NCBI GenBank assembly: GCA_016282745.1
Contig: JAEELL010000143.1
Location: 1 to 64,000 of the forward strand
Direction of reading: 5' to 3'
Source of the DNA: Lachnospiraceae bacterium
GTDB taxonomy: Bacteria; Bacillota; Clostridia; Lachnospirales; Lachnospiraceae
DNA: 64,000 nucleotides
Shown here: positions 45,254-54,239 of the stretch, piece after piece
Position numbering within the stretch: position 1 is the stretch's first letter
Layout: every line of letters starts with the position of its first letter
Made by a program: the position numbers and the translations under genes
Notes under the pieces: generated by a model
Seen by the model: the letters and a program-made list of their open reading frames with translations, nothing else
Told to the model about the DNA's origin: nothing
Database searches by the model: none

Positions 45254-47209
45254 TCAGATAGCACTTCCGTCTTTCTTAAGTCCTGTTCCGTATTTGAACA
45301 GTACTACACTATCATCCGTCAATTTGTCTGAAATGTCAAATGATGTTACAGGCCATGTCACAGGTGTCTTTCCTGAAAACTCTTTGTCTCCAAACAGTAC
45401 ATCTGCAATTCCTGCACATTCGCTGCCCGGAAGCCATGCACTCATAAGTGCGTCGATGTTGTCGATGTTGTCCTTTAATGTGAGTGGTCTTCCTGTCACA
45501 AGGATAACTACGATAGGTATGCTGTCGCCGAATTTCTCTTTTGCTTCAGTAATCATAGTTGTTCCTTCATCATCAAGGAATAAGCCAAATCCTGTAGAAT
45601 CTCCCTGAGTCTCTGAATATGGATCCTCGCCGGCGACAATAACTACTGCCTGTGTTCCATCTGAAATATGTTCTGCCGAATCCACATATTCAAACTCTTT
45701 ATCCTTTGCAACTTCCTTGAAGCCTTCAAGAATAGTTGTTCCGATTGTTGTCTTTCCTTTATTTCCTGTCCAGCTGATAGTCCATCCGCCGCACTGTGTT
45801 CCGATATCATCTGCTGCCTCACCCATGACTGCAATCTTATTTGCAGCTGCAAGATCCTGAATTGCTGTATTTCCATCGCTCATCTTCTCGTTCTTTAAAA
45901 GTGTCAGGGACTTGCTTACTGCCTCTCTTGCAACAGCTCTGTGCTCATCACTTCCGATCTGCTTCATCTGATCCTGTTCTTTCTTTGAATTAATCTCTTC
46001 CTCAAAGAGTCCTGAATCAAACTTTACAGTAAGAATTCTTGAAACTGCATCATCAATTCTCTCCTCTGAAACTGAACCGTCCCTTACGAGATTCAAAAGT
46101 GTGTGATAGCAGTTCTGCCAGTCAAGGGGCTCCATAAGCATATCAACACCTGCATTGACACAGTCTCTAAGCTGGAACTTGTAATCTGATCCCTTACAGT
46201 GCTCAACTCCGTCGTAATCTGAGATAACGATACCTTTGAATCCAAGTTCACCTTTGAGGTAATCAGTAATAAGTTCCTTGTTCTCGTGACAGTTCACTCC
46301 GTTGATAGAGTTATATGAAACCATAAGAGTCTTTGCTCCCGCTTCAATTGCAGAAACATATGGTTTGATAATGTCATTCTTAAGCTTGTCATCCCATTCT
46401 TTCTCGTCCATTTCAACATTACCCTGGTTGTATCCGTTTTTAACCTGACCTTCACCAACAAAATGCTTGATAGAACATAAGAGATGATCCTGTGACATGA
46501 AATCGTCTGAATCTTTTCTTCCCTGAAGACCATTTACATACGCAGTTCCGAGTCTTGTTACAAGGTCTGTGTTCTCTCCGAAACACTCATAGAATCTGCC
46601 CCAGTGCTCGTCGTAGGCAACACCCAGTACCGGTGAAAATGCATAATTAGAACCGATGGCTCTTGTCTCTGAAGCTGTGATATTACCGATTCGCTCAACA
46701 AGGTCTTCATCATCTGTAGCACCAAGTCCTATCTGGTGCGGGAAAATAGTAGTTCCGTACACATTGCTGTTACCGTGCACAGAGTCAACACCGTAGAGAA
46801 TCGGAATTCCAAACTTACTCTCGCTTGCCGCTTCCTTATATTTGTTAATCTCATCGTTCCAGTCCTGGGCTTCATTTCCTGTAACCGGTGCAGAACCGCC
46901 ACCGCTGAGCATCGCTCCAAGACCGTACTGAGTAACCATGTTATATGCGGCACCACCGCCTTCAACGTTTCTCTCAGCCATAATCATCTGGGCTACCTTA
47001 TCCTTTATGTCCATCTTTGACATAAGATCCTTTACTCTGTCCTCAGTTGAAGCCTTCGCATCTCTGAAAATCGCATTTTTGTAAGGATCCTTTGTTTCCT
47101 TTTTGTCCTCGCCCTTCTTCTCACACCCTGCCAGCATAGAAGCTGAAAGAACAAAGATCATACTAACAGATGCTGCTCTTTTCATTCTTAACAAATCAAC
47201 TTTTCTCAT
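45254..47209 (-). CDS. GH3 beta-glucosidase, surface lipoprotein
   Basis: The 651-residue lipoprotein has a lipobox LAGC (Cys 29) after its signal. The GH3 barrel follows: GVDSVHGNSNV, the KHFVGEGQ segment at 248-255 and the nucleophile D331 in GIVISDYDGVEH; the C-terminal alpha/beta domain includes SLTLLKNE and VTGRPLTL. It would remove glucose from beta-linked oligosaccharides at the outer membrane face, finishing what the secreted GH16 enzymes start. It resembles exo-beta-1,3/1,4-glucanases of plant and marine type. Ribosome site GGGAG. Confidence 0.92.
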   Translation of the reverse strand: MRKVDLLRMKRAASVSMIFVLSASMLAGCEKKGEDKKETKDPYKNAIFRDAKASTEDRVKDLMSKMDIKDKVAQMIMAERNVEGGGAAYNMVTQYGLGAMLSGGGSAPVTGNEAQDWNDEINKYKEAASESKFGIPILYGVDSVHGNSNVYGTTIFPHQIGLGATDDEDLVERIGNITASETRAIGSNYAFSPVLGVAYDEHWGRFYECFGENTDLVTRLGTAYVNGLQGRKDSDDFMSQDHLLCSIKHFVGEGQVKNGYNQGNVEMDEKEWDDKLKNDIIKPYVSAIEAGAKTLMVSYNSINGVNCHENKELITDYLKGELGFKGIVISDYDGVEHCKGSDYKFQLRDCVNAGVDMLMEPLDWQNCYHTLLNLVRDGSVSEERIDDAVSRILTVKFDSGLFEEEINSKKEQDQMKQIGSDEHRAVAREAVSKSLTLLKNEKMSDGNTAIQDLAAANKIAVMGEAADDIGTQCGGWTISWTGNKGKTTIGTTILEGFKEVAKDKEFEYVDSAEHISDGTQAVVIVAGEDPYSETQGDSTGFGLFLDDEGTTMITEAKEKFGDSIPIVVILVTGRPLTLKDNIDNIDALMSAWLPGSECAGIADVLFGDKEFSGKTPVTWPVTSFDISDKLTDDSVVLFKYGTGLKKDGSAI

Positions 47210-47339
47210 AATAATCTCCCTTTTAAGTATTGAAATACCAGTTCTTTGCTTATGTAATATTCACTTGTATATTCCGTGACTTATCTACATTTATCTTAAT
47301 TGTATAAATCGAAATGTTTTTATACAAGCAAAAAAAATG

Positions 47340-47383
47340 CAAAAAGACATGAGGATGAATGCTTACACTCAACTCCTCATGTC
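47340..47383 (-). terminator. Terminator of the DUF6273-like gene
   Basis: GACATGAGGA (47346-47355) pairs with TCCTCATGTC (47374-47383), followed on the minus strand by TTTTTGCATTTTTTTT. The transcript crosses the long inverted repeat at 47460-47674 first. No gene is seen in 47210-47692. Confidence 0.75.
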
Positions 47384-47459
47384 CTATTATAAATTATAAT
47401 TTATATTTTATGTTTTATATTTTATTTTATCTTATAACTTATTTTATATGCCAAATGTT

Positions 47460-47674
47460 CAAGACTCGCTCGCGAGTCTTGCTGCGAAATGCGCGTCAGC
47501 CACAAGATAACTTACTCTGTAAGTTATCTTGTGGCTGACATCTTCATCTGCGCATTTCTGCAATCCTCGCGGAGCGTATATCAGATGTGAGATTGTACTC
47601 CCACTGATACTATTTTGTTACTCACCACTTAGCACATATTTGCTTGAAGTGGGAGTCATCTCGCATCTGATATA
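47460..47674. repeat. Composite palindromic repeat with a long inverted repeat
   Basis: Three hairpins in a row: AAGACTCGC/GCGAGTCTT (47462-47480), GCCACAAGATAACTTA/TAAGTTATCTTGTGGC (47499-47535) and a long pair, TATATCAGATG.GAGAT...ACTCCCACT (47577-47605) with its complement at 47648-47674. The first two are members of the dispersed family; the third was seen only here. Confidence 0.75.
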
Positions 47675-47692
47675 TGCTATAAGCTATTTTCT

Positions 47693-50128
47693 CTACAAAG
47701 AAGTATCATATGCTTTCTCAACATATTCACCGTCCACAACTTTTAGGATACTGTTATAGAGGTATTCGTGATCCGCCTGACTGTTCATCAGACTTCTCTC
47801 ATACAGGTATTTTGCACAACTAAATATATCAAACTGCTCCACTTCGCTGTATAATACTGTTCCGTCCTTTTGAACTGCATAAGCCCTCACCATTAATGGC
47901 GATTCATAGAATTGCTTATTCTTGATGAGCTTCATTGTCATGGCATAAGTGCGTTTATTATAGTCCGGTGCTATTCCTATCAGTCCTTTTCCTGTTGCTG
48001 AATAATGATACACCGTATCACTGTCACTATCAACTGTCATTTTATCTTTGTCAGCATAATCGGCTAGTCCGTAGATTAGTCCTCTCTCAACTATATCATC
48101 GTTTGATGTGGTATCATATATTATTCTAAAGCCTTCGTTAACAGCACTAATCTGCACACCTTCTATAGAAACCGTCGGTTCCTCAACCACCTGCTCATCG
48201 ATACCCACTTCGTTATCAATACCATTTGAGCAAATTGTTCCTGCATATTTGAAAGAGTCATTCTCTAAAAGATTGATGCGCATTACAGGTTTCAATATAA
48301 AACTTTCAAGACCGGAAGAGGAACTATCAATCAGTGATAATGCCTGGCCACGATTACCTATGGTATATCCAGGTGTTCTGGTTAAAAATCTATTAGTCGG
48401 AACAATGTCGAAAGCATCTGTTCTCTCAAGGTTTTCAGGTCTGGATAAAAAATATCTGATTACTCCACCAGTTTTATATCCTGCGTTAAAACCTAACTTT
48501 GAATCAATCTCATCATTTGACAAAAGGAATACTCTGTCCATAGTATCATTTCCATATTTATTTTCATCAATCACGAGAGTCTTTTTAATTGCTTTTTCTT
48601 CATTATCATCAAATGCCACATCGCAAAATTTATTATTAAGGTAATCTCTGGCTCTGCTCTCTTCCCATGGCTTTGCCCTCTCATATGAATCCAACTCAAC
48701 TATATCCAGATTTTTGTCGGCCATGACAAGTGCCTCATTATCCTCACGGCTTATAATTCTCCATTTTATCGGTTCGTATTTGAAGTATCTGTAACCCGAA
48801 TCATTTCCGACTCTTTGATATTTATTTCCACCAACAACTATTGCATCATCATAATTCCAGTCTGTCGAATCCATTAATCCATCCAGCATTTCCTTTGTTT
48901 GTTCATCAACTTCAGATTGTGGATAGCTTCCCATCCAAATACAATTCCAAGTCAGAGTCCTGTCCGTCTTCCAATAATTACTTGTAAGATTACTGTCCTG
49001 ACAGCTATACACCTCAAATCCAGGTGCATTATATTTGGTGTCTTCAATGTTATAATTTCTTGATTCCACTTCCTCCACACTGTCAACATTCTCTATTATC
49101 ACATCTACATTATCAATCTTCATGGCTGGATATATTCCTCTATATTTATCTCCACGAAATGATCCCCATAAATCTTCTCCAAATACAATCGGCATTCCAT
49201 ATTCACCAAATGTTCTTGTAATGAAAAAATTGGCATTAAATACAGTTCCTCTCGCTTTGGAATATGTGCTACTCTCCTCCGAGAAATTCCTTGTTCCTAA
49301 TTCTTTGTATAATTCTGTCAAAGACAACAAATAAATCTTATCTTCAGTATCATTTGTATCTATAACATCCTCATAGTATGCTTCACTACCTAATTGAGTA
49401 TTGTCATCATTTCTAAGGAATGACGTGGAAATCGCCTTCTGTTCCGAGTCGTCAAATGCAATATCCATAAAATTATAACCTGAAAAATCAGCACCAAGAT
49501 TATTATCATCACTTCCGTATCCATTGAGCCAACTCCTAATATAACTTGTCTCCCAACCATTTTTATCTGATTCCAGCAGACTTCCAAAAGTCCCTTCGTT
49601 CTCTATAATCTTATCAGATATAACATATAGGGAATCCTCATCTGACGAGTATATCTTCCACTCAATAGGCTCATATTTGAAATAATGATACTGTTCCTCA
49701 TCCCATGTATATACAGCCGTTTCTTTACTTTTAGCTGCAATACCGTAACAGCATTTGTCTTTGCTGACACGACGATATTTCTGACCGTCAATAACGGTAT
49801 CACCATACATATCCCACTCTTTAGTTTCTTTTAACTTCTTGTACAGTGAATCAGACACAATCAAATCCCCTTCAGAAAGATTGGCTTCATCAACTGCTGT
49901 ATACGTCTCTTTACTTGGAACAACTTCCGCCTGAGGATAATTTCCAAACCACACCTTATCCCCATCTTTATACAATACAGGCTTTTCATCTGCCACCATA
50001 TCAAGTGCCCGGTTATTATTAACCGCACCATGGACAACCGACTGTGGGACCATCCCGGTAACCATCAAGCCTGCAAGAAACATTGAGCCGACTCGTTTAC
50101 CAACACACATATTTGCTTTTTTCTTCAT
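47693..50128 (-). CDS. Large secreted protein with DUF6273-like repeats
   Basis: The 811-residue exported protein has a signal peptide (to about residue 36). It contains at least two related modules: VWFGNYPQAEV ... YHYFKYEPIEWKIYSSDEDSLYVISDKII ... SYIRSWLNG, and CIWMGSYPQSEV ... YRYFKYEPIKWRIISREDNEALVMADKNL ... ARDYLNN. These match the DUF6273 pattern of Firmicutes surface proteins, of unknown function. The C-terminal 150 residues are unlike these. It stands between GH3 and GH16 genes on the same strand but has its own terminator. Confidence 0.8.
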   Translation of the reverse strand: MKKKANMCVGKRVGSMFLAGLMVTGMVPQSVVHGAVNNNRALDMVADEKPVLYKDGDKVWFGNYPQAEVVPSKETYTAVDEANLSEGDLIVSDSLYKKLKETKEWDMYGDTVIDGQKYRRVSKDKCCYGIAAKSKETAVYTWDEEQYHYFKYEPIEWKIYSSDEDSLYVISDKIIENEGTFGSLLESDKNGWETSYIRSWLNGYGSDDNNLGADFSGYNFMDIAFDDSEQKAISTSFLRNDDNTQLGSEAYYEDVIDTNDTEDKIYLLSLTELYKELGTRNFSEESSTYSKARGTVFNANFFITRTFGEYGMPIVFGEDLWGSFRGDKYRGIYPAMKIDNVDVIIENVDSVEEVESRNYNIEDTKYNAPGFEVYSCQDSNLTSNYWKTDRTLTWNCIWMGSYPQSEVDEQTKEMLDGLMDSTDWNYDDAIVVGGNKYQRVGNDSGYRYFKYEPIKWRIISREDNEALVMADKNLDIVELDSYERAKPWEESRARDYLNNKFCDVAFDDNEEKAIKKTLVIDENKYGNDTMDRVFLLSNDEIDSKLGFNAGYKTGGVIRYFLSRPENLERTDAFDIVPTNRFLTRTPGYTIGNRGQALSLIDSSSSGLESFILKPVMRINLLENDSFKYAGTICSNGIDNEVGIDEQVVEEPTVSIEGVQISAVNEGFRIIYDTTSNDDIVERGLIYGLADYADKDKMTVDSDSDTVYHYSATGKGLIGIAPDYNKRTYAMTMKLIKNKQFYESPLMVRAYAVQKDGTVLYSEVEQFDIFSCAKYLYERSLMNSQADHEYLYNSILKVVDGEYVEKAYDTSL

Positions 50129-50317
50129 TTCTCTAACCCTCCTAATTATTCAACGCAGCTTAATCCGCAACTGCAATAGTATTATTTTATCATTTTCAAC
50201 CCTGTTTCACAACGTGTATACCGACGACCTTCATAACCTTAATTTCCCCCACTCTGCCATTTAAACAATCTTAATTCTGCAAAATCAAAGCAATACCCAA
50301 GAATACTCTAACATGCA

Positions 50318-50378
50318 AACATCCCTGTAAACAGGTCTTGCCCAAACTTATGGATACGAGCCCGGATACAGGGATGTT
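50318..50378. terminator. Terminator-like hairpin after GH16 copy 5
   Basis: AACATCCCTGT (50318-50328) pairs with ACAGGGATGTT (50368-50378). The T-run is better on the plus-strand side, but the site fits the end of the GH16 gene. The remainder of 50129-50441 shows nothing else. Confidence 0.6.
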
Positions 50379-50441
50379 TTAAATATTTATGTTTTAATTT
50401 TTGTGTTTTATTATTTGTGTTTTTTCATATGCGTAATTTTA

Positions 50442-52544
50442 CTATTTAATTTTCTTAACCTTAGACCATGCACCAACTGACTTTGTTCCGTCAGCAGCAA
50501 CTGCAATTGCTCTTACTCTTACATAGTACTTCTTGCTTGCTTTGAGTTTCTTGATAGTCTTTGTAAGTTTCTTTGATGTGTATGCCTTAGTTGATTTCTT
50601 TGCAAACTTCTTAGAAGTTGAAACATTAATTTCGTAAGCTGTTGCACCTTTTACTTTCTTCAATGTGAGCTTAACTTTCTTTTTGTTCTTTGCTCTTGCT
50701 GCTTTCTTAATCTTTGCCTTGCCTAACTTGATTGTCTCAGGTGCCTTTGTTGTAGCCGGTGCTACTGTTGTTGTCTCAGGGGCCTTTGTTGTAGTTGCGT
50801 TATTTGATCCTGAAGGCTGACTATTTGTTGGTGCCTCTGTTGTTGTATTGTTTGAGTCTGCAGGCGTATTTGTTGGTGCCTCTGTTGGGTCTTCTGCAGA
50901 TTTCTCCCAGATAGAAGATTTTTTCCATGTTCCTGTGTTTGTTGAAATAGTAGTCTTCTGATATGCTCTGACATAGTCAACATACATTGTTGATCCTGCC
51001 CAGTCATCGCTTGGAAGTGCTCCGCCAATGAATCTTCCACCGATTGCCATATTGAGTACAAAGTAGTGTTCGTGTTTGTTGAACTCATTATCCATCTGTT
51101 CAGTTACTTTAACTGTTGCAATCTTAACATCGTCGATGTAGAATGTGAGATTCTTAGAATTCCAATCTACTGCGTATACATGCCAATCGTTGATGCTTCC
51201 ACCAGGAATAGTTGTATTTCCGCCACTGAAATCTTCTGTGTATGGTCTTGAAGTATCATCACCATGATTCCAATGAAGTGTAGAGATTACGTTCTTGTCT
51301 GCATTCTTGTGCTCCATGATGTCAATCTCACCACAGTATGGCCATCCCATAGGTTCGCCATCACCTAACATCCAGAATGCCGGCCAAACACCATTGCACA
51401 TTCCATTATCAAACTTGATTCTTGCTTCCATACGTCCGTATTTGAAGCTGTGCTTGCCTGATGTCTGAATTCTTGCAGATGTGTATGTTCCGTTATTTTC
51501 TCTCTGCGCATGGATTGCAAGCGCTTTTCCATCATCTGAAGTCTTATCATTGGAAATATCTGCTATAAATAAGTTCTTGCTGTTGCTGATATAACTCTGT
51601 TTTTCTTCATTTCCCCAGCCGTTGTTATTTCCTTTTTCAAAGTTCCATGACGCTGTGCTTACCTTATCGCCATCAAACTCATCACTCCAAACGAGGTCTC
51701 CGCCGTTATAGCCGTTAGCCAATGCGTATGCATTAGACTTCTCTGCTCCTGTATAAGCAGGCTTTGAGGCAATCTCATCTGTCTCGTCTTCTGTATCTCC
51801 GCCTCCGATCTGTGGTCCATCCTCGTACTCTTTTGTATATCCCAAATCAATAAACTTGAAGTTTCTGATGTGGACTGTACCGTTCCAGTTTACCTCTTCC
51901 CTTATGTTTATTGGATTTCCAGCGAAATCTTTTGTTCCTGCGAATGCTCCAAACATAAGCTGGACACTAGTTTCCCAGGAAGCTTCCCAATTGATAAACT
52001 CAATGTAGTAAGACTTCTCTGTCTCCTCAAGTTCAATAATCTGATTGTCACTATCCTTTGTCAGTCCATTTCCTCCAAAAGGTGCAGGATCAAATCCAAC
52101 ATAACAATACTTGTGAGTTGATGCAGATCCATCAAATGTCACTGCATACTTGTGACCTTCTTCAAGCGAAATCTCATCAAGTTCAGCAGTTACTGACCAT
52201 GGATTGATAGAGTTACTGCTCCATGTACGATCCCAACCTGTATTACCAATTTCCATGTCAAATCCTGTAGAGGCCTGAGTAGCTTTTGCCGAATACTTCA
52301 ATGTCTTTGGCCATGTACCAACTGATTCTTCCGTTCCAGTCATTGTAACTGAATTGATAATACCAACATTTCCAGGCTCATTCCAGTCATTTACCCCCTG
52401 ATGTGTAAACTTCCAATTTGGAATAGTAAGTTCAACCGGAGCCTCGTCCGCCCCAGTCTTAACCGGTCCGACTCCTGTAAATAAAGAAGCGACCATCATT
52501 GTAGACATAAGTCCTGCAATAATCTTTTTAGAATCCTTTCTCAT
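50442..52544 (-). CDS. Secreted modular GH16 endo-beta-glucanase with N-terminal CBM
   Basis: The 700-residue enzyme has a signal peptide (about 1-33), a CBM4/CBM16-like jelly-roll (about 38-240), a Asp/Glu-rich linker and a GH16 domain (about 280-545) with intact catalytic GEIDIME (E406, D408, E411). A Thr/Pro/Asn linker (repeated TEAPTN) and a basic FN3-like C-terminus (about 605-700) follow. It should cut beta-1,3- or mixed-linkage glucans outside the cell. The basic C-terminal domain, similar to that of the LRR gene, may hold it on the wall (inference). Confidence 0.93.
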   Translation of the reverse strand: MRKDSKKIIAGLMSTMMVASLFTGVGPVKTGADEAPVELTIPNWKFTHQGVNDWNEPGNVGIINSVTMTGTEESVGTWPKTLKYSAKATQASTGFDMEIGNTGWDRTWSSNSINPWSVTAELDEISLEEGHKYAVTFDGSASTHKYCYVGFDPAPFGGNGLTKDSDNQIIELEETEKSYYIEFINWEASWETSVQLMFGAFAGTKDFAGNPINIREEVNWNGTVHIRNFKFIDLGYTKEYEDGPQIGGGDTEDETDEIASKPAYTGAEKSNAYALANGYNGGDLVWSDEFDGDKVSTASWNFEKGNNNGWGNEEKQSYISNSKNLFIADISNDKTSDDGKALAIHAQRENNGTYTSARIQTSGKHSFKYGRMEARIKFDNGMCNGVWPAFWMLGDGEPMGWPYCGEIDIMEHKNADKNVISTLHWNHGDDTSRPYTEDFSGGNTTIPGGSINDWHVYAVDWNSKNLTFYIDDVKIATVKVTEQMDNEFNKHEHYFVLNMAIGGRFIGGALPSDDWAGSTMYVDYVRAYQKTTISTNTGTWKKSSIWEKSAEDPTEAPTNTPADSNNTTTEAPTNSQPSGSNNATTTKAPETTTVAPATTKAPETIKLGKAKIKKAARAKNKKKVKLTLKKVKGATAYEINVSTSKKFAKKSTKAYTSKKLTKTIKKLKASKKYYVRVRAIAVAADGTKSVGAWSKVKKIK

Positions 52545-52799
52545 TCTATATCCTCCAATTTTTCTTATAATGAGTCAAAATTAAAACAAGTGCACATTAC
52601 CTGTCTGCATTTGCTCCATATAAACTCTGCTATATTAATTTTGACCGCCCAATAAATCTTTCATTTTATTCTATCATTTTAACAGGTGATGGGGCAAGGT
52701 TTTATTTTTTTGTTCTCATTATTCTGATTTGAATTTGCATTATTTTTTCATTTTTTTGGCATTAATTTGCACTTTTGTTAATTTTTTCCGCTATATAAA

Positions 52800-52827
52800 A
52801 ACTGCATTGACACTTGCCAATGCAGTT
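52800..52827 (-). terminator. Terminator of the HXS operon
   Basis: A perfect 10-bp stem AACTGCATTG/CAATGCAGTT followed by TTTTATATAG on the minus strand, 17 bp past the hxsA stop. A near-copy is at 63419-63446. Confidence 0.88.
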
Positions 52828-52843
52828 CCAGTAAACATCTAAA

Positions 52844-53341
52844 TTAAATTTCTGTTTCTCCCTTCGAAGCCGCCAGTGATAGATTTGATTTAAAAGTTGG
52901 AATTGATTTTACAAACTTGTCTGAAACCGGATTTTGTATCTTAGGTATTTCCACAGAAACAGTTGCACCACTTTTAGCAGCACTCGCGGCTTTTGAACCG
53001 GCTCCAGCTGACGTTGAACCTGTTCCTCCACCCGAACTTGTAATACCGGAACCGGAAACGCTTGAACTAGAATGTGATGCATGCGAGTTATGCCACGAAC
53101 TAGATGTATGTGAAGTATGCGAAACATGTGATCTATGATATGAAGTTGACGAATGTGAACTGTGTGAGCTATGCGATCTATGTGATGAATGTGCCCCAAA
53201 CACATCTATTCCCATCACCAATCCCATCAGCATTATCGCAGAGCCTATAACCACCAGTTTATTTCTTGGAACATTTCCTTCTTCGTCACCAATTAAATCT
53301 GATATTGATTTTTCTATTTGGGGAAATAATTTTTTATCCAT
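52844..53341 (-). CDS. hxsA: His-Xaa-Ser repeat peptide with Flp-like leader
   Basis: The 165-residue protein has an N-terminal part (1-28) ending GDEEGNVPRNK, a membrane helix (29-48), then 12 His-Xaa-Ser triplets: H51-S65 (five), H69-S80 (four), H84-S92 (three). A Gly/Ser/Thr/Ala-rich stretch and a tail with VSVEIPKIQNPVSDKFV follow. The triplets and the radical SAM genes match the His-Xaa-Ser system of predicted modified peptides. The DEEG-N...hydrophobic pattern looks like a Flp-type prepilin cleavage site, fitting the A24 peptidase in the operon. The Firmicutes-type sequence differs from classical HxsA, so the name is by system context. Confidence 0.85.
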   Translation of the reverse strand: MDKKLFPQIEKSISDLIGDEEGNVPRNKLVVIGSAIMLMGLVMGIDVFGAHSSHRSHSSHSSHSSTSYHRSHVSHTSHTSSSWHNSHASHSSSSVSGSGITSSGGGTGSTSAGAGSKAASAAKSGATVSVEIPKIQNPVSDKFVKSIPTFKSNLSLAASKGETEI

Positions 53342-53342
53342 A

Positions 53343-54239
53343 TTAATACCTCGTTACCTTTTTACACTTTCCATTTGACCATTTTGTTCTGTACTTTGTT
53401 CCATTTGCAGCTTTATAGATACACTCACCATTCGGTTTATTGTTTCTAAATATTCCTTTTATCCACTTACCCTTTGAACCTGATTGATACTTGTATGTTC
53501 CCTGACCGCTCATTTTATCTTTTTTCCATTTGCCCTTGTATGATGCTCCATTATCCCATTTATAATAACCTTGCCCGGAACGTTTTCCATTTTTAAAATA
53601 TCCTTTATAAATATCACCATTTTTATATTCCATGGTTCCTTTACCGGTCAGTGCATTTTTCTTGTAAGTTCCGTAATAACTGCTTCCATTCTTATAGTCT
53701 ATAGATATTTCATTTATTATCATATTATTTTCAACAAAGTAAGTATAATCATTTCCCGATTTAGAATAAAAAATTTCGCCTTCATAGAAATCATTTTTTG
53801 AAAATGTACCTTCTAATCTAAAACCATTACTGCAATTTAATATTCCTTCGCCATCCATACAATCATTATGCCATTCACCATAATATTCACTTCCGTCATT
53901 CCATGAAAATGAACCCATTCCCTCTCTGCCCATATTAGAAAGGGCTCCTCTGTATTCGCCTATATTCTCATATGTAACTACGTCTCCGTACACATTTATT
54001 TGTGAAGGACTGCACTCATTCCCAACATTCAAAGACAAACTTTGTAATTCATTAGCCACAATATTAGTTACTATCGCATCTGCATCATTCTCGGCAACAG
54101 TCGTCATATCATTGCATATTGCTGATTGCTTCGCGATATTTTCATAATAGTCAATGGCACATATTGAGGTTGTTAAAGCAATTATCAAAACAATACTTAC
54201 GCTCTTTCTACTGTTTACTCCTTTTTTGTTATCAATCAT
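53343..54239 (-). CDS. Exported MORN-repeat protein of the HXS operon
   Basis: The 298-residue protein has an N-terminal signal anchor (about 14-32) and at least six MORN repeats: EYRGALSNMGREGMGSFSW, YYGEWHNDCMDGEGIL, YYGTYKKNALTGKGTMEY, IYKGYFKNGKRSGQGYYKW, SYKGKWKKDKMSGQGTYKY and the last, IKGIFRNNKPNGECIYK. MORN repeats form a beta-meander that binds protein or lipid. The ATG at 54239 overlaps the hxsB stop (ATGA), with GGAGG eight bases before it. It ends one base before hxsA, so it probably assists display or anchoring of the HXS peptide; that is inferred from position. Confidence 0.85.
   Translation of the reverse strand: MIDNKKGVNSRKSVSIVLIIALTTSICAIDYYENIAKQSAICNDMTTVAENDADAIVTNIVANELQSLSLNVGNECSPSQINVYGDVVTYENIGEYRGALSNMGREGMGSFSWNDGSEYYGEWHNDCMDGEGILNCSNGFRLEGTFSKNDFYEGEIFYSKSGNDYTYFVENNMIINEISIDYKNGSSYYGTYKKNALTGKGTMEYKNGDIYKGYFKNGKRSGQGYYKWDNGASYKGKWKKDKMSGQGTYKYQSGSKGKWIKGIFRNNKPNGECIYKAANGTKYRTKWSNGKCKKVTRY

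Noticed and set aside
47460-47674. Palindromes considered as tRNA or structured regulatory RNA genes
   Set aside because: No cloverleaf with T-loop GTTCRANNC or anticodon arm could be drawn; a repeat element fits better.
52909-53205. His/Ile-rich 98-codon ORF in another frame of hxsA
   Set aside because: It is a frame-shifted reading of the HXS triplets; the in-frame HXS protein has the ribosome site, leader and membrane helix.
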